Positions 26,481 to 36,899 of a DNA stretch of 64,000 nucleotides are shown piece after piece. Location of the stretch: assembly GCA_016617855.1 (NCBI GenBank), contig JAECUM010000840.1, positions 62,001 to 126,000 of the forward strand, written 5' to 3'. Both the position numbers and the translations under genes were made by a program. Under the pieces are notes generated by a model. That model worked only from the letters and a program-made list of their open reading frames with translations. It ran no database searches and was not told the origin of the DNA. Every line of letters begins with the position of its first letter. Position 1 is the first letter of the stretch. Source of the DNA: Megalonaias nervosa. Lineage: Eukaryota; Mollusca; Bivalvia; Unionida; Unionidae.

Positions 26481-27477
26481 ATGTGTGCTCAAAACTTAAG
26501 AGTGTAGTTCATTTATTGTGTAACAGATCACAAATGATCAACACCATGCAGTGAGACAGTGGTCTTTGTTTATTAGAACCAACTGATGATGGCAGCGTGT
26601 GCACTGAGTGGACAACATTCTGACAAGCAGTCAAGCAGATTTGACTAAAGGGATTATATTTTTTAACACAAACTGTCTTTACAGCCAAAGGCTTGATATT
26701 ATCAATCCTATTTTTATCCAAATGGTCCTTTCATCTCAGAAATTATATCTAGAGACTCATCTACATAACAAGATCATTTCACATGAGCCCTGTAAATGTT
26801 TCCAAAACTACCCTACTGTTTCAACAATAAATAAATTGCATCTCACAATGATGTAATTTGTATCCTGGATTTACTCAAAAATCATGGCAAATAACTTTCC
26901 ATTTGGAATTATCTCGCAAATGTTGATGCCAGTGGCAAACAAAATGATAACCTACAGTGGTTTGCAACACTGAGGGTAGCACTAGTACAATGGACAACTG
27001 CTTGAAATAAATACACAAGTGTCTATAAAGTAAGCATGTGGTCTGGGACAAAAAAGTATTAACCAAACAGTTAATTACCACATTTAAGGCACAATCTAAC
27101 TGTAAAGAAAACTTTTCTCCAGGAAATGTTCAGGTTTCTATCGCACTCATTTTCTTTCGACATGGGACACAAACAATCATAATAACGATGTCAATGATAT
27201 TTACACTTAGCTGTAAGTTACTGGGCAGTCTTCAAAATTAATCAATTTTCATTCCACTATCTAGTCACAAGAAAAACACTTAAATGGGGGTTAAAAAATA
27301 GAATTATATGTGACCTTGACCCTTTAGATAAAACTTTTAACAAGTACACCATGGTTAACCTCTGTGCCTCCAACAGCCATTATGGTATAAAGCAGAATAG
27401 AAAGAGAAAACATACAATAATGACTTTGAAGATATGACATGCAATGCAACACATATTTTAGGAACAATGCAAATATA
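26481..27477. other. Non-coding sequence
   Basis: No supported coding region; short opposite-strand frames near 26.6-27.2 kb lack motifs. Confidence 0.5.
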
Positions 27478-29031
27478 CACCACTCCCTTGATAACTCGCG
27501 CACAACGGGGTCCACAAAACATAGACCGCGCTATCAGCGAGGACTCGAGTTACCGAGGGACCTCCAAAAATTGAAAAAAAAAATCGCTTGGGCATCGAGA
27601 AAACGGGGGTGGGGGTCAGGAACTTCGCTGTTTAATGACTGAATCCTCATTTTACATTCACGTCCATAATAACTTTTAATAACGCACTTTTTCTAATGAA
27701 GTTGTTCGTTATTCTGTTTAAATAACATTTATTTTCAAAATGTCCAACATGTGAAAGATCATTCCAACTGGTTTCAACAACCATTACGTTTACACGAAAA
27801 AGTGTGTATTACGTCACTGCTTTTTGTTTTCTTGATGAGTCTGGTTCCCAGAGTGGCATGGCATTATATCCTGCCAAACTGGAGGTGAAAAGAGCAGGGA
27901 ACTAGATTAACTGTTGATACACCATTAAACAAGATTCCTTTTGTTTAAAAAGCAAGCGAAATGTTTGTGAGACAATCGTCTACGTTGAATCTCATTTTTT
28001 GTGCTGTTCAATTAGTACAGTATTGATATTGTGATTTCATTGGAAGTAATAATGAAACTTTTTATCATTCTTGAGGATATCTCAAAGTGCCAGTTCAAGA
28101 ATTCTCTTAAACTACCTTGCCCACAATGGTCCCTGTCTGTGAAACCAAGTTCTTCATTTTACGAAGTATAGTATTCTTCTCGCTTAGTTGATGTACTATC
28201 TTTGATCAGTTATGAATGAGTTGGTTAATTTAAGGTAGTTTATGTTACATACACAATAACATTTATAACTGTGTTCAATTGATCAACTGAAGTGAGGTCA
28301 CCCGACATACAACTGGGGCAGCTAGATTTTAAGTTTGTAGGATTTTCGTGCCTTTTAACTTTTCTTTTATTTCACCTCCATTATTTGATTCAAAAGACAT
28401 AATTAACGTGATAATACAAAGGAGGCCAGCTTTTAATTCAGTGCAACAATGCAACAAATACTTCTGCAAGTCAGTTATCAAAACACAGTCGGCACCTAAA
28501 TAGGTTCTCAGAGAAATGCTCGCGGACATAGCTGTTATGGCAGATTGACACATTTTACGTTTAATTACAAGAGGACACATTGCATTTATGATGATTACAC
28601 TTGAAAGGAACTAGAAGATAGAACTAGAACACAAATTTCAATTGATAAAAAAATTATTTAATTTGTATTTATTTATTAAAGTACTGCCTCCACTCGGTGT
28701 AAGTGACATTGTCATTGATCGAAATTTCCTTACATATCATTAATTGCGGTGTGCTAGGAATGTCACTTGGAAAGAAAATGTAAAAAAATTGTACGACTTA
28801 TTTTTAAATTTGGTATTTCATAATGTTGATTAAAATTTCCAGGTCCTATCTACCGTTTTCGACGATAAAACGAGTGATATATCAAAGTTTTTTGTAGCTA
28901 ATTTTGATCGCGATTTCCATAAAGTTCATAAAATAGAGATCTATTTTGGGGGTAATTTCTGGTTTTAAAAAATGGGATCCACGCTTGACCCCACGTTATA
29001 AGCGGGTTTGCAAGTTATCGACGGAGTGGTG
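27478..29031. mobile_element. 1.55 kb TIR DNA transposon, TA-flanked, non-autonomous
   Basis: The left end CACCACTCCCTTGATAACTC and the reverse of the right end CACCACTCCGTCGATAACTT are inverted repeats, with TA immediately outside each (27476-27477 and 29032-29033). The G+C-richer inner ends (ACGGGGTCC left; GACCCCACGTT right) extend the pairing. The interior has no transposase-like frame. TA duplication and the CAC-type ends suggest a Tc1/mariner superfamily non-autonomous element. Confidence 0.8.
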
Positions 29032-29689
29032 TACTAAGCTTCATCTATTTATTTAAAACAGCTGTTAAGTTACATAACAGAAGGGCAAGTGTGACTTCAA
29101 CTTAACAGACCTGTCACCTTGAACTGGATGACAGGACATCCAATGTGGTACATGACACACCTTCTAATTATGATATATATTTATTCCAACTTTCTTTTAT
29201 CTCAAATATCTCTAAGTGACTATAAGAGTAAAATTATGGTAAAATTTAAGATAGTACACCAAGAGATGGATCTGGAACACACCTGCCATGACAACATATG
29301 TATACAAGCTGCAACCCTTTATCAAAGTTCTAATATTATTATGTGCAAAAAAAGAAGTGATGGAAATGGAAACAATATATTGTGACCATGACCTTGTATA
29401 TAGCACCTCAACTATGGATCTTGGGGGAAACACATTAATTTGTTAACATTTAGAAAAAATAACAACTTTGGCATATATTTTACAGATAATTCAGAGTCTT
29501 TTAACTTTTTCTTGTTTCAGTCAAAGGGTTAAAGTACAAGTGATACAGGCGTGTATGTGTGCAGTAACAACTATTTCAGCTAAAGGCATCATTTGTTCAC
29601 ACATCAGACAAACCTGTAAATAATGGTCACCAATAGGAAAAATACAAAACTTGGTTTTTATAGACTTCTGTACACTGGTTCACATTTTT

Positions 29690-30660
29690 TTTTTTTTTTA
29701 CAAATACCATGCACTGATTATTATTATTATTATTATTACTGATTAGTATTACTTTACCATGATTATTTTATGTGCACAATCCAACAAAATCAAGAAATAT
29801 GTACATATGTTCTCTCTCAGATTTATGTTCTACTCAAGATTACTGTCTCCTCCTCAGTTTAATCCATTCTATAAATTAAATCACCACTGAATTAAAATAA
29901 TCACAGATCTTAATTTGTTTTTTGTGCACCATCACAAATCAATGATTTCACTACTGACTGACAGCTTACATATGACTGTAAAATAGAGGACTGACTCTAT
30001 GGTGAGCCAACTTACATTTTTTGTAGTTGGAAATGTCTGTTTGTGCTTTAAAAATATGGACTAGCCAGTTGCTCAACTTGTTAAAAAAACAATCAGCTTA
30101 AGTGAGAAGCCTGCAATGAATAGAAAATATAAGGAAGTCATATATGGCTCTTCCTTTTGACTCATGTGCTAAAACCCTGCTTGCCATTACAAATTTTAAA
30201 TACTGAATGACCCTTTGCACTAATGAAAAGGGGTGTAGCTCATATCTCTTCTAAAAGATAACGTTTTTTTTCTCAGAACAGAAATAGTTTTAATTAAAAA
30301 GCAAGCGATGAAGATATCAAAGAAAACCTGTCACTCTGCCTCACTTATGAATTGCACATTTTGACATCGTCTTCCTTGATACAAACAATGCCTTCCTCAT
30401 GAAGCAAAAATTTAGTTTACACAGACTGACTGGTCAGAGTAGGTGCATGTAAGTGACCTCTTAAGGCAAGGAAAAACCAGTTTGTTAGGAAACACCAGAC
30501 TGCTGACAGCAGAAGGCAGGTGGCTGTTACACAAAGAACATTTATAGAGGAAATTTGCCAGAGCAGGTCGGTGGGGAAATCAGAATGGCCACTGTGAACA
30601 GGTGACCAATGAGTAAAGGTGACAGGCAGAACAGGTTTAGTTTTAAACGACAATTATTCA
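29690..30660 (+). repeat. Duplicated non-coding segment, copy 2
   Basis: Collinear with 7860-9000 (landmarks given there). This copy begins after a poly-T run and a (TTA)n tract and ends near AACAGGTGACCAATGAGTAA. It lacks the 72-bp internal duplication. Confidence 0.75.
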
Positions 30661-30904
30661 ATTTATTTCACTGTTTACTGACCAACATTCTTTGCAGAAT
30701 CATTACATAACTTGTACCAAGAAATTCAGTGTTAAAGTACAATGTCATTGTTGGAGACAAGGCCAGGGCAACTAAGGATCCTGCGTAAAATGGATTCAAT
30801 GTCACATGCAATGATGTCACAATAAAAGTGTCAATAATGGAATATTTTATACTACCATGTCCACTAATAATGAATATATCCAACAGCCACTTTACTTCTC
30901 TCAC

Positions 30905-31056
30905 TTTTGGCCACCTTAATGATATAGTCCTCGCTGTCTAGATGGTTTACAGGCATTACCCTTACAGATGACTCTGACTTCCAAGCATATATTAGCAATT
31001 TAAATTTCTGATGCTCCAGCACAAATGGTGCCTTGCAGCGTTGGTCTTCGTCACCA
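30905..31056 (-). CDS. Internal exon of an unrecognised host gene
   Basis: On the minus strand a long pyrimidine tract (TTTCTTTCTTTTTTTTTC) ends in GGCATTAG, an excellent acceptor. The exon then reads GDEDQRCKAPFVLEHQK, a hydrophobic KLLIYAW segment, VMPVNHLDSEDYIIKVAK, and closes at AAAA|GTGAGA. The 152-bp length gives different phases at the two ends. Composition is that of a globular protein and differs from surrounding DNA. The family is not recognised. It lies on the same strand as the 11.7 kb exon, so both may be parts of one long gene. Confidence 0.5.
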
Positions 31057-31473
31057 CTAATGCCAGAAAAAAAAAGAAAGAAACAAGACAGAGAACCTGG
31101 GCGGAGAACAACCTGGTCTAACCGTTCACACACAAATGTCAGTCAAAATAAATTTATTAATTAGGAAAGAGGGGCCCGATGAATACAAACATACCGAGAA
31201 CAGCCGAGTGAACAGCATACCAATGATACTTTATACGAATGCTTTACTAAAAGAACTTTTCTTTCAAAATACATTTATAGACTATACCAACCCGTTTGTA
31301 TGTTTGTACTCCCCTACTAATTTCAATAATGGAAACCTTTAATGTGATAAAAAGTGTAAAGAACTTGATCAATTCATTCACTGATTAATAATTTCTAACT
31401 GTGAGTAGAGTGGCTCTAACACTGTCATCATTTGCGTGTTTCATGCTTAATGGAAGCTTTCAATATAATAGAT
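31057..31473. other. Non-coding sequence
   Basis: Probably intron; no motif visible. Confidence 0.45.
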
Positions 31474-31632
31474 CAGGGGTCTCAAGCATGCGGCCTGCCA
31501 AGCCATATCCTGTGACCCATAAAATGATTGGTGTCACATGGTGTCATGAGAGATTACAAAGGTGGTGCAGCCCTTGGGCCATCAAAAATGCCCTCATGCG
31601 GCCCTCAGGGTGGTTTGAGTTTGAGACCCCTG
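31474..31632. mobile_element. hAT-like MITE, 159 bp
   Basis: The ends CAGGGGTCTCAAGC and GTTTGAGACCCCTG are inverted repeats of the classic hAT form. The flanking 8-mers TAATAGAT and TAATAAAC agree at 6 of 8 positions, consistent with an aged 8-bp target duplication. A CGGCC-rich interior is typical. No coding capacity. Confidence 0.75.
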
Positions 31633-32009
31633 TAATAAACGGACATGCTCGAGATCCATTTCCAGTTCCTGGACAAGTCCATTTTCAGCAAAGGGGTGTG
31701 TGCACAACTACAGATGTACATACAATGTCATCTGCTTACAATATTTACAATGTCAAATCATGCAAAGGAAAAGAATGACAACAAAAAATTTGCCTTTCAC
31801 GTGGATTTAACAAGCGGTTTAATTTCTATGTTCATGTGTGCAAAGGGATATAACTCCAAACTCTCAACGTTATGGTAATTTACGGACTTATCCGGCAGTT
31901 ACCAAATAGGATTAACTTCGTCATTATGTTTTCTGATGGAGATAAACTAGCCCATAGAGTATGCAATATGGCACCATGTTAGTATGGAAAAGTCCGTTAA
32001 GCATGAAAG

Positions 32010-33225
32010 TAGCCCGAGTTTCCTCTGACCCTTGCCACCCCATTTTTGATATTTGGACATTTATGTTGGGATGTAGGGTCAGAGTACATTCCCTATCGAA
32101 AAGTTGGAATTCGCCAACACCATTTGGTGTCGGCATAGGGTAACCAATTACTAACTGGCCTAGCAAACTTTAATGACCTTTCATTGAGATACACCTGCAT
32201 GAAATCAATAGGAATATGATTTATTTTCTCAGAAATAGCGAGTGTAGCATTCATTATATCTTTAATCCGCTGAGAGACGAGATGCAACTATAATGTTGAT
32301 AAAGTTTGACCTGGAACTCGCCATTTGCATTTTGAGTCACATGACTACACAAATCTCGCAACCTACATGTCAATGACATCGGATGTCCAATAGTCACGTG
32401 ATATCAGCAATAAACCATTTCGAAAGTTATTGTACATAGAATTCGAAAATATTAATTAAAAGTCACGTCATACTTGTACATAAATATAATGCACACTTAA
32501 TTCTCAACATATTTATTCTGAGAACAACGACTAGAAACCTGTCGGTATCGCAACAAGGTGGAGAAAACCAGATTCATCAAGTACTAAGCACGTGTCAGCA
32601 ATGTATTTTGTTGGTATCACGTGACTACTGCATTGACCTGTGCTCTCCGCCTGTTGAATATGTTGGTTTTTTCCCAAGCTGCTACAACATTTACAGATTT
32701 CTAGTCGTTTTTTCCAGAATAAATATTTTTAGAAGTTTATGTTCTTTTATTTTTCTATAAATATTACGTGACTTTCATTTATATGTTCAATTTGTTTTTA
32801 TACAGCAACATTAGAAATGGTTAAATGTTGATATCACATGACTATTTGAACTCTGCGGTCGTTGACATGTGGGTTGCGAGATTTGTGTAGTCATGTGACT
32901 CGGAATGCAAATGATGAGTTCCAGATCAAATTTTATCAACGCTATAGTTTCGGCTAGTCTGTCAGCAGATTAAAGATATAAGGAATGCTATACTTGCAAT
33001 ATCTGAGAAAATAAATCATATTCCTATCGATTTCATGCAGGTATATCTCGATGAAAGGTCGTTGAGGTTTGCTAGGCCGGTTAGTAAGTGGCTACCCTAT
33101 GCCGACACCAAATGGTGTCGCCGAATTCCCACTTTTTGATAGCGAATGGACTCTAACCCTACACCCGAACATAAATGTCCAAATATCAAAAATGGGGTGG
33201 CAAGGGCCAGAGGAAACTCGGACTA
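32010..33225. mobile_element. Foldback element, about 600-bp arms, 9-bp target duplication
   Basis: Arms 32010 to about 32580 and about 32640-33225 are inverted copies, roughly 80-85 percent identical with indels. The ends are TAGCCCGAGTTTCCTCTG and, reversed, TAGTCCGAGTTTCCTCTG. The 9-mer GCATGAAAG lies directly outside both ends (32001-32009 and 33226-33234). A 9-bp duplication with very long inverted repeats fits Mutator-like (MULE) non-autonomous elements. The arms carry AAATGGTGTCGGCATAGGG, CACATGACTACACAAATCTC and several CACGTGA/TCACGTG motifs. No transposase frame is visible. Confidence 0.85.
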
Positions 33226-33290
33226 GCATGAAAGGTGCAAGGGATGCCAGTATTAGTGCCATTCTGGTCAGAGTCAGGTTAGAAATTATA

Positions 33291-33842
33291 CTGGTTAGAG
33301 ACCAATTCTTGCCACGTACCAATTGTCGCCATATGAGTGTGTGTGTGTGTGTGTGTGATTTGAATTTTTAACGTAGCTTTAACAATTTTTCAGTCATATC
33401 GCTACGATGTCTGCAGTGTGGCAGTTCAAAGTGATGTCTAGCACTGGGGCATCATGTCACAGACATGTAGCATGATGTCCCAACCAGTCACATTATCCTG
33501 ACACCAGGCCGACCAGTGCTAACACTAACCTCTTAATGCTGAGCACCAAGCGAGGCAGCTGTTAGTACCATTTTTGTAAGTCTTTGGTATGACTCGGCCG
33601 GGGATCGAACCCACGACCTCCCGCATCCGAGGCGGACGCTCTAACCACTAGGCCAAGGGAGCGGTCGCCATATTAATAATAACTCGTGACCGCACACAAA
33701 GTTTTGGTTCCTGTGTAAAAAATAAAAAGAGTGATTATAGCTGACAAGCCCGATCGAAAATAAGCATCAGGTAATTATTATTAACAGAGTTATTATTATT
33801 ATGACGAGAATTGGTGCGCGCCGAGAATTGGTCTCTAACCAG
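33291..33842. mobile_element. TA MITE, copy 1, split by a SINE
   Basis: The ends CTGGTTAGAGACCAATTCTT and, reversed, CTGGTTAGAGACCAATTCTC are flanked by TA. Without the SINE it would be about 215 bp, matching copy 2. The inverted repeat extends through ACCAATTGTCGCCATA-type sequence; the interior contains GCTGACAAGCCCGATCGAAA. Confidence 0.9.
33335..33663 (-). mobile_element. tRNA-derived SINE inserted in the MITE
   Basis: The 10-mer GTCGCCATAT flanks both sides (33325-33334 and 33664-33673), a clear target-site duplication within the MITE sequence. The head, read on the minus strand from 33663, has TGGCCTAGTGGTTAGAGCG (A box) and GGTTCGATCCCC (B box). The tail is (CA)n. It is the same family as 23.6 and 60.9 kb, close in sequence to the latter. 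Transcribed by RNA polymerase III if active; mobilised by a LINE partner by family knowledge. Confidence 0.93.
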
Positions 33843-33942
33843 TAAAGCAATGACTCAATTGACTTAGTTTTGAAAACTCTTTATCACATTAAACATTTTC
33901 GTTATTGAAATCGGTTGGGGGTACAAACATACGGGGGATGTA

Positions 33943-34156
33943 CTGGTTAGTGACCAATTTCTCGCCGCGTACCAATTGTCGCCATATTAATAATAACTCG
34001 CGACTTCACGCAAAGTTTTGGTTCCTGTTTAAAAAATAAAAAGAGTGATTATAGCTGACAAGCCCGATCGAAAATAAGCATCAGGTAATTATTATTAACA
34101 CAGTTATTATTATTATGGCGACAATTGGTACGCGGCGAGAATTGGTCTCTAACCAG
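33943..34156. mobile_element. TA MITE, copy 2, intact
   Basis: The ends CTGGTTAGTGACCAATTTCT and, reversed, CTGGTTAGAGACCAATTCTC are flanked by TA on both sides. The inverted repeat runs about 55 bp (through CGCCGCGTACCAATTGTCGC). Nearly identical in its interior to copy 1, only 100 bp away. Confidence 0.92.
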
Positions 34157-35029
34157 TAGGGTATCAATATGAATCGTGAATGAAATCTTTCTGAAAAAGA
34201 AACGGTAAGTGCATAAGTGCGTCAAAATCAGATAACTCTGGGATACGAAATCTAGCCAAATGTTGATCAGTTTCTTTTCGCGGTATTTAATTTTCATTGT
34301 CAACCTAATAATAAATAACTCCTTAACCTGTATTATTCTACTTGGTTCTTCGCCAACACGCTGAACGGAAAAGGAAGTAGTGTAGGACAATTCTTAAAGA
34401 TCTGCCGATCACGCCCTTCTTTGATTGGACGAAATTAAGTATATGTTAGTCTGTCGTGGAAAGTTCACAGTGGGTTACTGCCCTTGAAAGAGGGTGCGCT
34501 AAAATTAGCTTGAGGATTTGTGTATAGCTTATAGGAAAGCCGAACATTCGAATGCTTGTTTGCGAATAATCAAAAATTGGTTTGAACCATTTCGTAAAAG
34601 AAACAAACAAGGCTAGTAGTGAAGGGGGGGGGGATAGGCGATTCACCGACAATGGGAATTAGCATTACAAGACCCACCCCCGGGCCTGTGTAGCGACAAA
34701 AGTTACAGCGACAATGGGAATCAGCATTACAAGAGGCCCCCCCCCCCCCGGCCACTATAGCGACAATTCAAAAGGTTGGGTTTTGGTATAGGGTCAATAG
34801 GGGGTGGGACTGGATAGGTATAGACATAGGCATAGGACATATACATACATACATAGATTTATGAACATAAATCTATCACATAAAATATAAAATCTTTTCG
34901 AAGCAGTTGGGTGGCATTGAAAAGGGTCTTTGGGTTCTTCTTCTATTTTCTCCAGTTCTTCCACCATCTCCTCACTTTCTCTATGATTCCTTTCTTCTTC
35001 TTTTCATGGTCTGGTATCCAGTCAGGATG
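34157..35029. other. Non-coding; G/C homopolymers and a duplicated 26-bp motif
   Basis: CGACAATGGGAATTAGCATT then ACAAGA occurs at about 34650 and again (CAGCATT variant) at about 34710, next to runs of G (34624-34633) and C (34737-34749). A TATAGGTATAGACATAGGCA-type and (TACA)n simple repeat lies at 34795-34855. Confidence 0.55.
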
Positions 35030-35536
35030 TCACATGGATCTAAACTTTTCCTGTACCTTCATCCAGTTTTCGTTCAGTCTGTCAAAGTCCTCTTTTTTCT
35101 TTCTGTTTTCTTTGTCCTTTCTCTCTTTTGTCCAGGTATCTTTTCTCTTCTTCACCTCCTCTTCCAGCACCTTTCTCGTCATTTCTTCTGCTTTCTTTAA
35201 TTGCTCTAATCCCCACTTCACAGAAGACCACTCTGAAATTCAATATGTCTTGTAAAAACCACCTCACATTGATAACACCATCAATGGCCTGCTTCAATGC
35301 TCCCACTCTAACATACTTAGGCTGAATGAAGCCTCTTTATTTCTCCACTTCCTTCTCTATCATGCCTTTCACTAGATCCCTGGCTACTTTCAGGCTGGTC
35401 ACTTGACTTGTCACAAAGTCTTTGGTAACTGGATACATTTATGTTCAAGCCTTTCCACAACATAGGCTGCATCCATCATCCAGTACCAACTGTCTTTTAA
35501 TTCGTTGAACAAATTCATTTTCAAAGGTGTTGACTA
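35030..35536 (-). pseudogene. Coiled-coil protein remnant downstream of hairpin array A
   Basis: Minus-strand reading starts at an ATG near 35520 (MNLFNELKDSWYWMMDAAYV). It is broken by stops, then opens again at 35221-35030 with a highly charged helix (KWGLEQLKKAEEMTRKVLEE and on to NENWMKVQEKFRSM), a strong coiled-coil pattern of 63 residues. The leader before the ATG (AGTCTGGCTACCCA, CGTTG, TCAACA) is shared with the leader of the charged gene at 53035-53481, although the proteins share only character and position. Function unknown. The plus-strand frames here are only its complement. Confidence 0.45.
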
Positions 35537-35578
35537 GACAACGCTGGGTAGCCAGACTGCTTACTTAGTTAGAATTTA

Positions 35579-35780
35579 GGTCGCATTCGCCCACTTGGGC
35601 ATGCGCGACCGTTTAATACCCCCAAAAGGGAGCTAATAGATTTTTTCGAGGGGGACGGAATAGTGCCACGTAACCCCAACGCTTTAATGTACACACCGTG
35701 TACTGATAGATTCATCCATTTCGAGACAATGTTGTCTCACTGGACGTGTGTTGAGTGGAAACAACCCCACACGCACTCAC
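35579..35780. repeat. Hairpin array A
   Basis: Successive stem-loops: GGTCGC/GCGACC (35579-35610, with an inner GCCCA/TGGGC), CCCCaaaaGGG, CGAGGGGGAC with a loop GGAATAGTGCCAC, GTACACaccGTGTAC (35689-35703, perfect), GAGACAAtgTTGTCTC (perfect) and GTTGAGTG/CACTCAC (35750-35780). It has the same order of positions as arrays B-H but different stem sequences. A (TTAC)-like tail lies to the left, so the array reads as the 3' end of a minus-strand element. Confidence 0.85.
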
Positions 35781-36027
35781 TTGCACACAAGATGTCCGGC
35801 GGAGGAAAGGAATGATAGGACTACAGATGGAGGAGGCGCTATATATCCGGGATCATAACTTTGGTTCCCATTTTTCCGAATATTAAATGGTGGTGTCTTG
35901 CCGTATTTAGATTTTGAAGAAAAAAAAAATTAAAAAAATTTGTGCTCTTTGTAGTGGAATAACGGTACAGTGGATCTACCTACGATTATTTAATAATTAA
36001 GTTTAACATTTTCAGCATTGTGGCGGG

Positions 36028-36530
36028 GGGGGGGGGCCTGAAGGCTGGGTTTAGCCACTTTATAATTCTGTTCTTTTGGGTCATATGTATTGATCATCTA
36101 GTTTAGTTGCCATATTGTGCGGCTGGGCCTGATGGCTTTGGCTTTTAGCCACCTTATAAAGATAATTTTGGGTCTTATGTCTTAATCTACAATCTTGGTT
36201 GCCACATTGTGTGGCTGGACCTGATGGCTTGGGTTTTTAGCCACCTTATAAAGATAATTTGGGATCCTATGTTTTACTTAATAAATTATTTAGCCTAATC
36301 GTTGTCGCATTGTGCAGCTGGTCCTGATGGCTTGGGTGTTAGCCACCTTATAATGACTAGGTTTATGGGCAGTTTGATTGCTAGTGTTTTAATGATCCAC
36401 TATGTCACGAGATGTAGAAGAGTGAAGGGAAGAGATTGTTAGTAGTTGTTTTTGGGAGAGATTTGGATTGGTGGGCTGCCTACAGTTTAATACCTGTAAA
36501 CATATTGCATTGCATAACGAATCATATAGC
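36028..36530 (-). repeat. Two-hairpin tandem repeat (about 95 bp unit) next to array A
   Basis: Four units near 36035, 36115, 36210 and 36300, each with a first hairpin of the form GCCACAttgTGTGGC and a second GATGGCTtgggttttTAGCCACC, then TTATAAAGATAATTTGGG. A fifth, isolated second hairpin lies near 36915. The same repeat follows array G (45.7-46.1 kb) and, as one unit, array C (38.67-38.78 kb). A run of 11 or more G lies at 36027-36037. The far end shares TAATGATCCACT and CATATTGCATTGC with the G copy. Probably the 3' untranslated part of the LINE family. Confidence 0.75.
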
Positions 36531-36560
36531 CAGACTGAATGAATGAATGATAACAATTAA

Positions 36561-36870
36561 GGTCGCCTACGCACCTGGTGCTTTCGCGACCGGTTAAGTC
36601 CTGATGGCCAGGATTTTCAATTGGTCGGGATTGTGGGAACGGTGCCACCACAGTCCCGCTTTTATATGCGATTGTCGCATTTCTCAATTCTTGGCATGTC
36701 CAGGCGAGGAAAGGAGGAACACGATCCGCGGGATGCGCGAAACGCCACCGGAAAGCGGTATGCCCCCAAAACGGCAGAGCGCGTATGATCAGATCCAGTC
36801 CAGTTATACTAGTGGACAAATCCTACTCCAACAGTGTGTAAGCCACCCGTGCAATTGTTCAAATTCATTT
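36561..36870. repeat. Hairpin array B
   Basis: Stem-loops GGTCGC/GCGACC (36561-36591), CCTGatggCCAGG, CGGGA/TCCCG with loop containing GGAACGGTGCCAC (36626-36658), ATGCGAttgTCGCAT (36666-36680, perfect), and later GTCCA/TGGAC around TATACTAG (about 36800-36820). Preceded on its left by an (AATG)n tail. It continues on its right into the 3' region of a LINE remnant. Confidence 0.8.
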
Positions 36871-36899
36871 AGTTGCATAATTTCATTACTACTTTTAGC

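Noticed and set aside
31401..31778. 125-codon plus frame at 31.4 kb
   Set aside because: Most of it is a hAT-like MITE with terminal repeats and target duplication.
34911..35255. Plus-strand hydrophobic Phe/Ser-rich open frames
   Set aside because: They are the complement of the minus-strand Lys/Glu coiled-coil remnant.
36028..36420. Hammerhead ribozyme suggested by CCTGATGG in the two-hairpin repeat
   Set aside because: The required CTGATGA and GAAA core elements are not both present; the hairpin arrangement differs.
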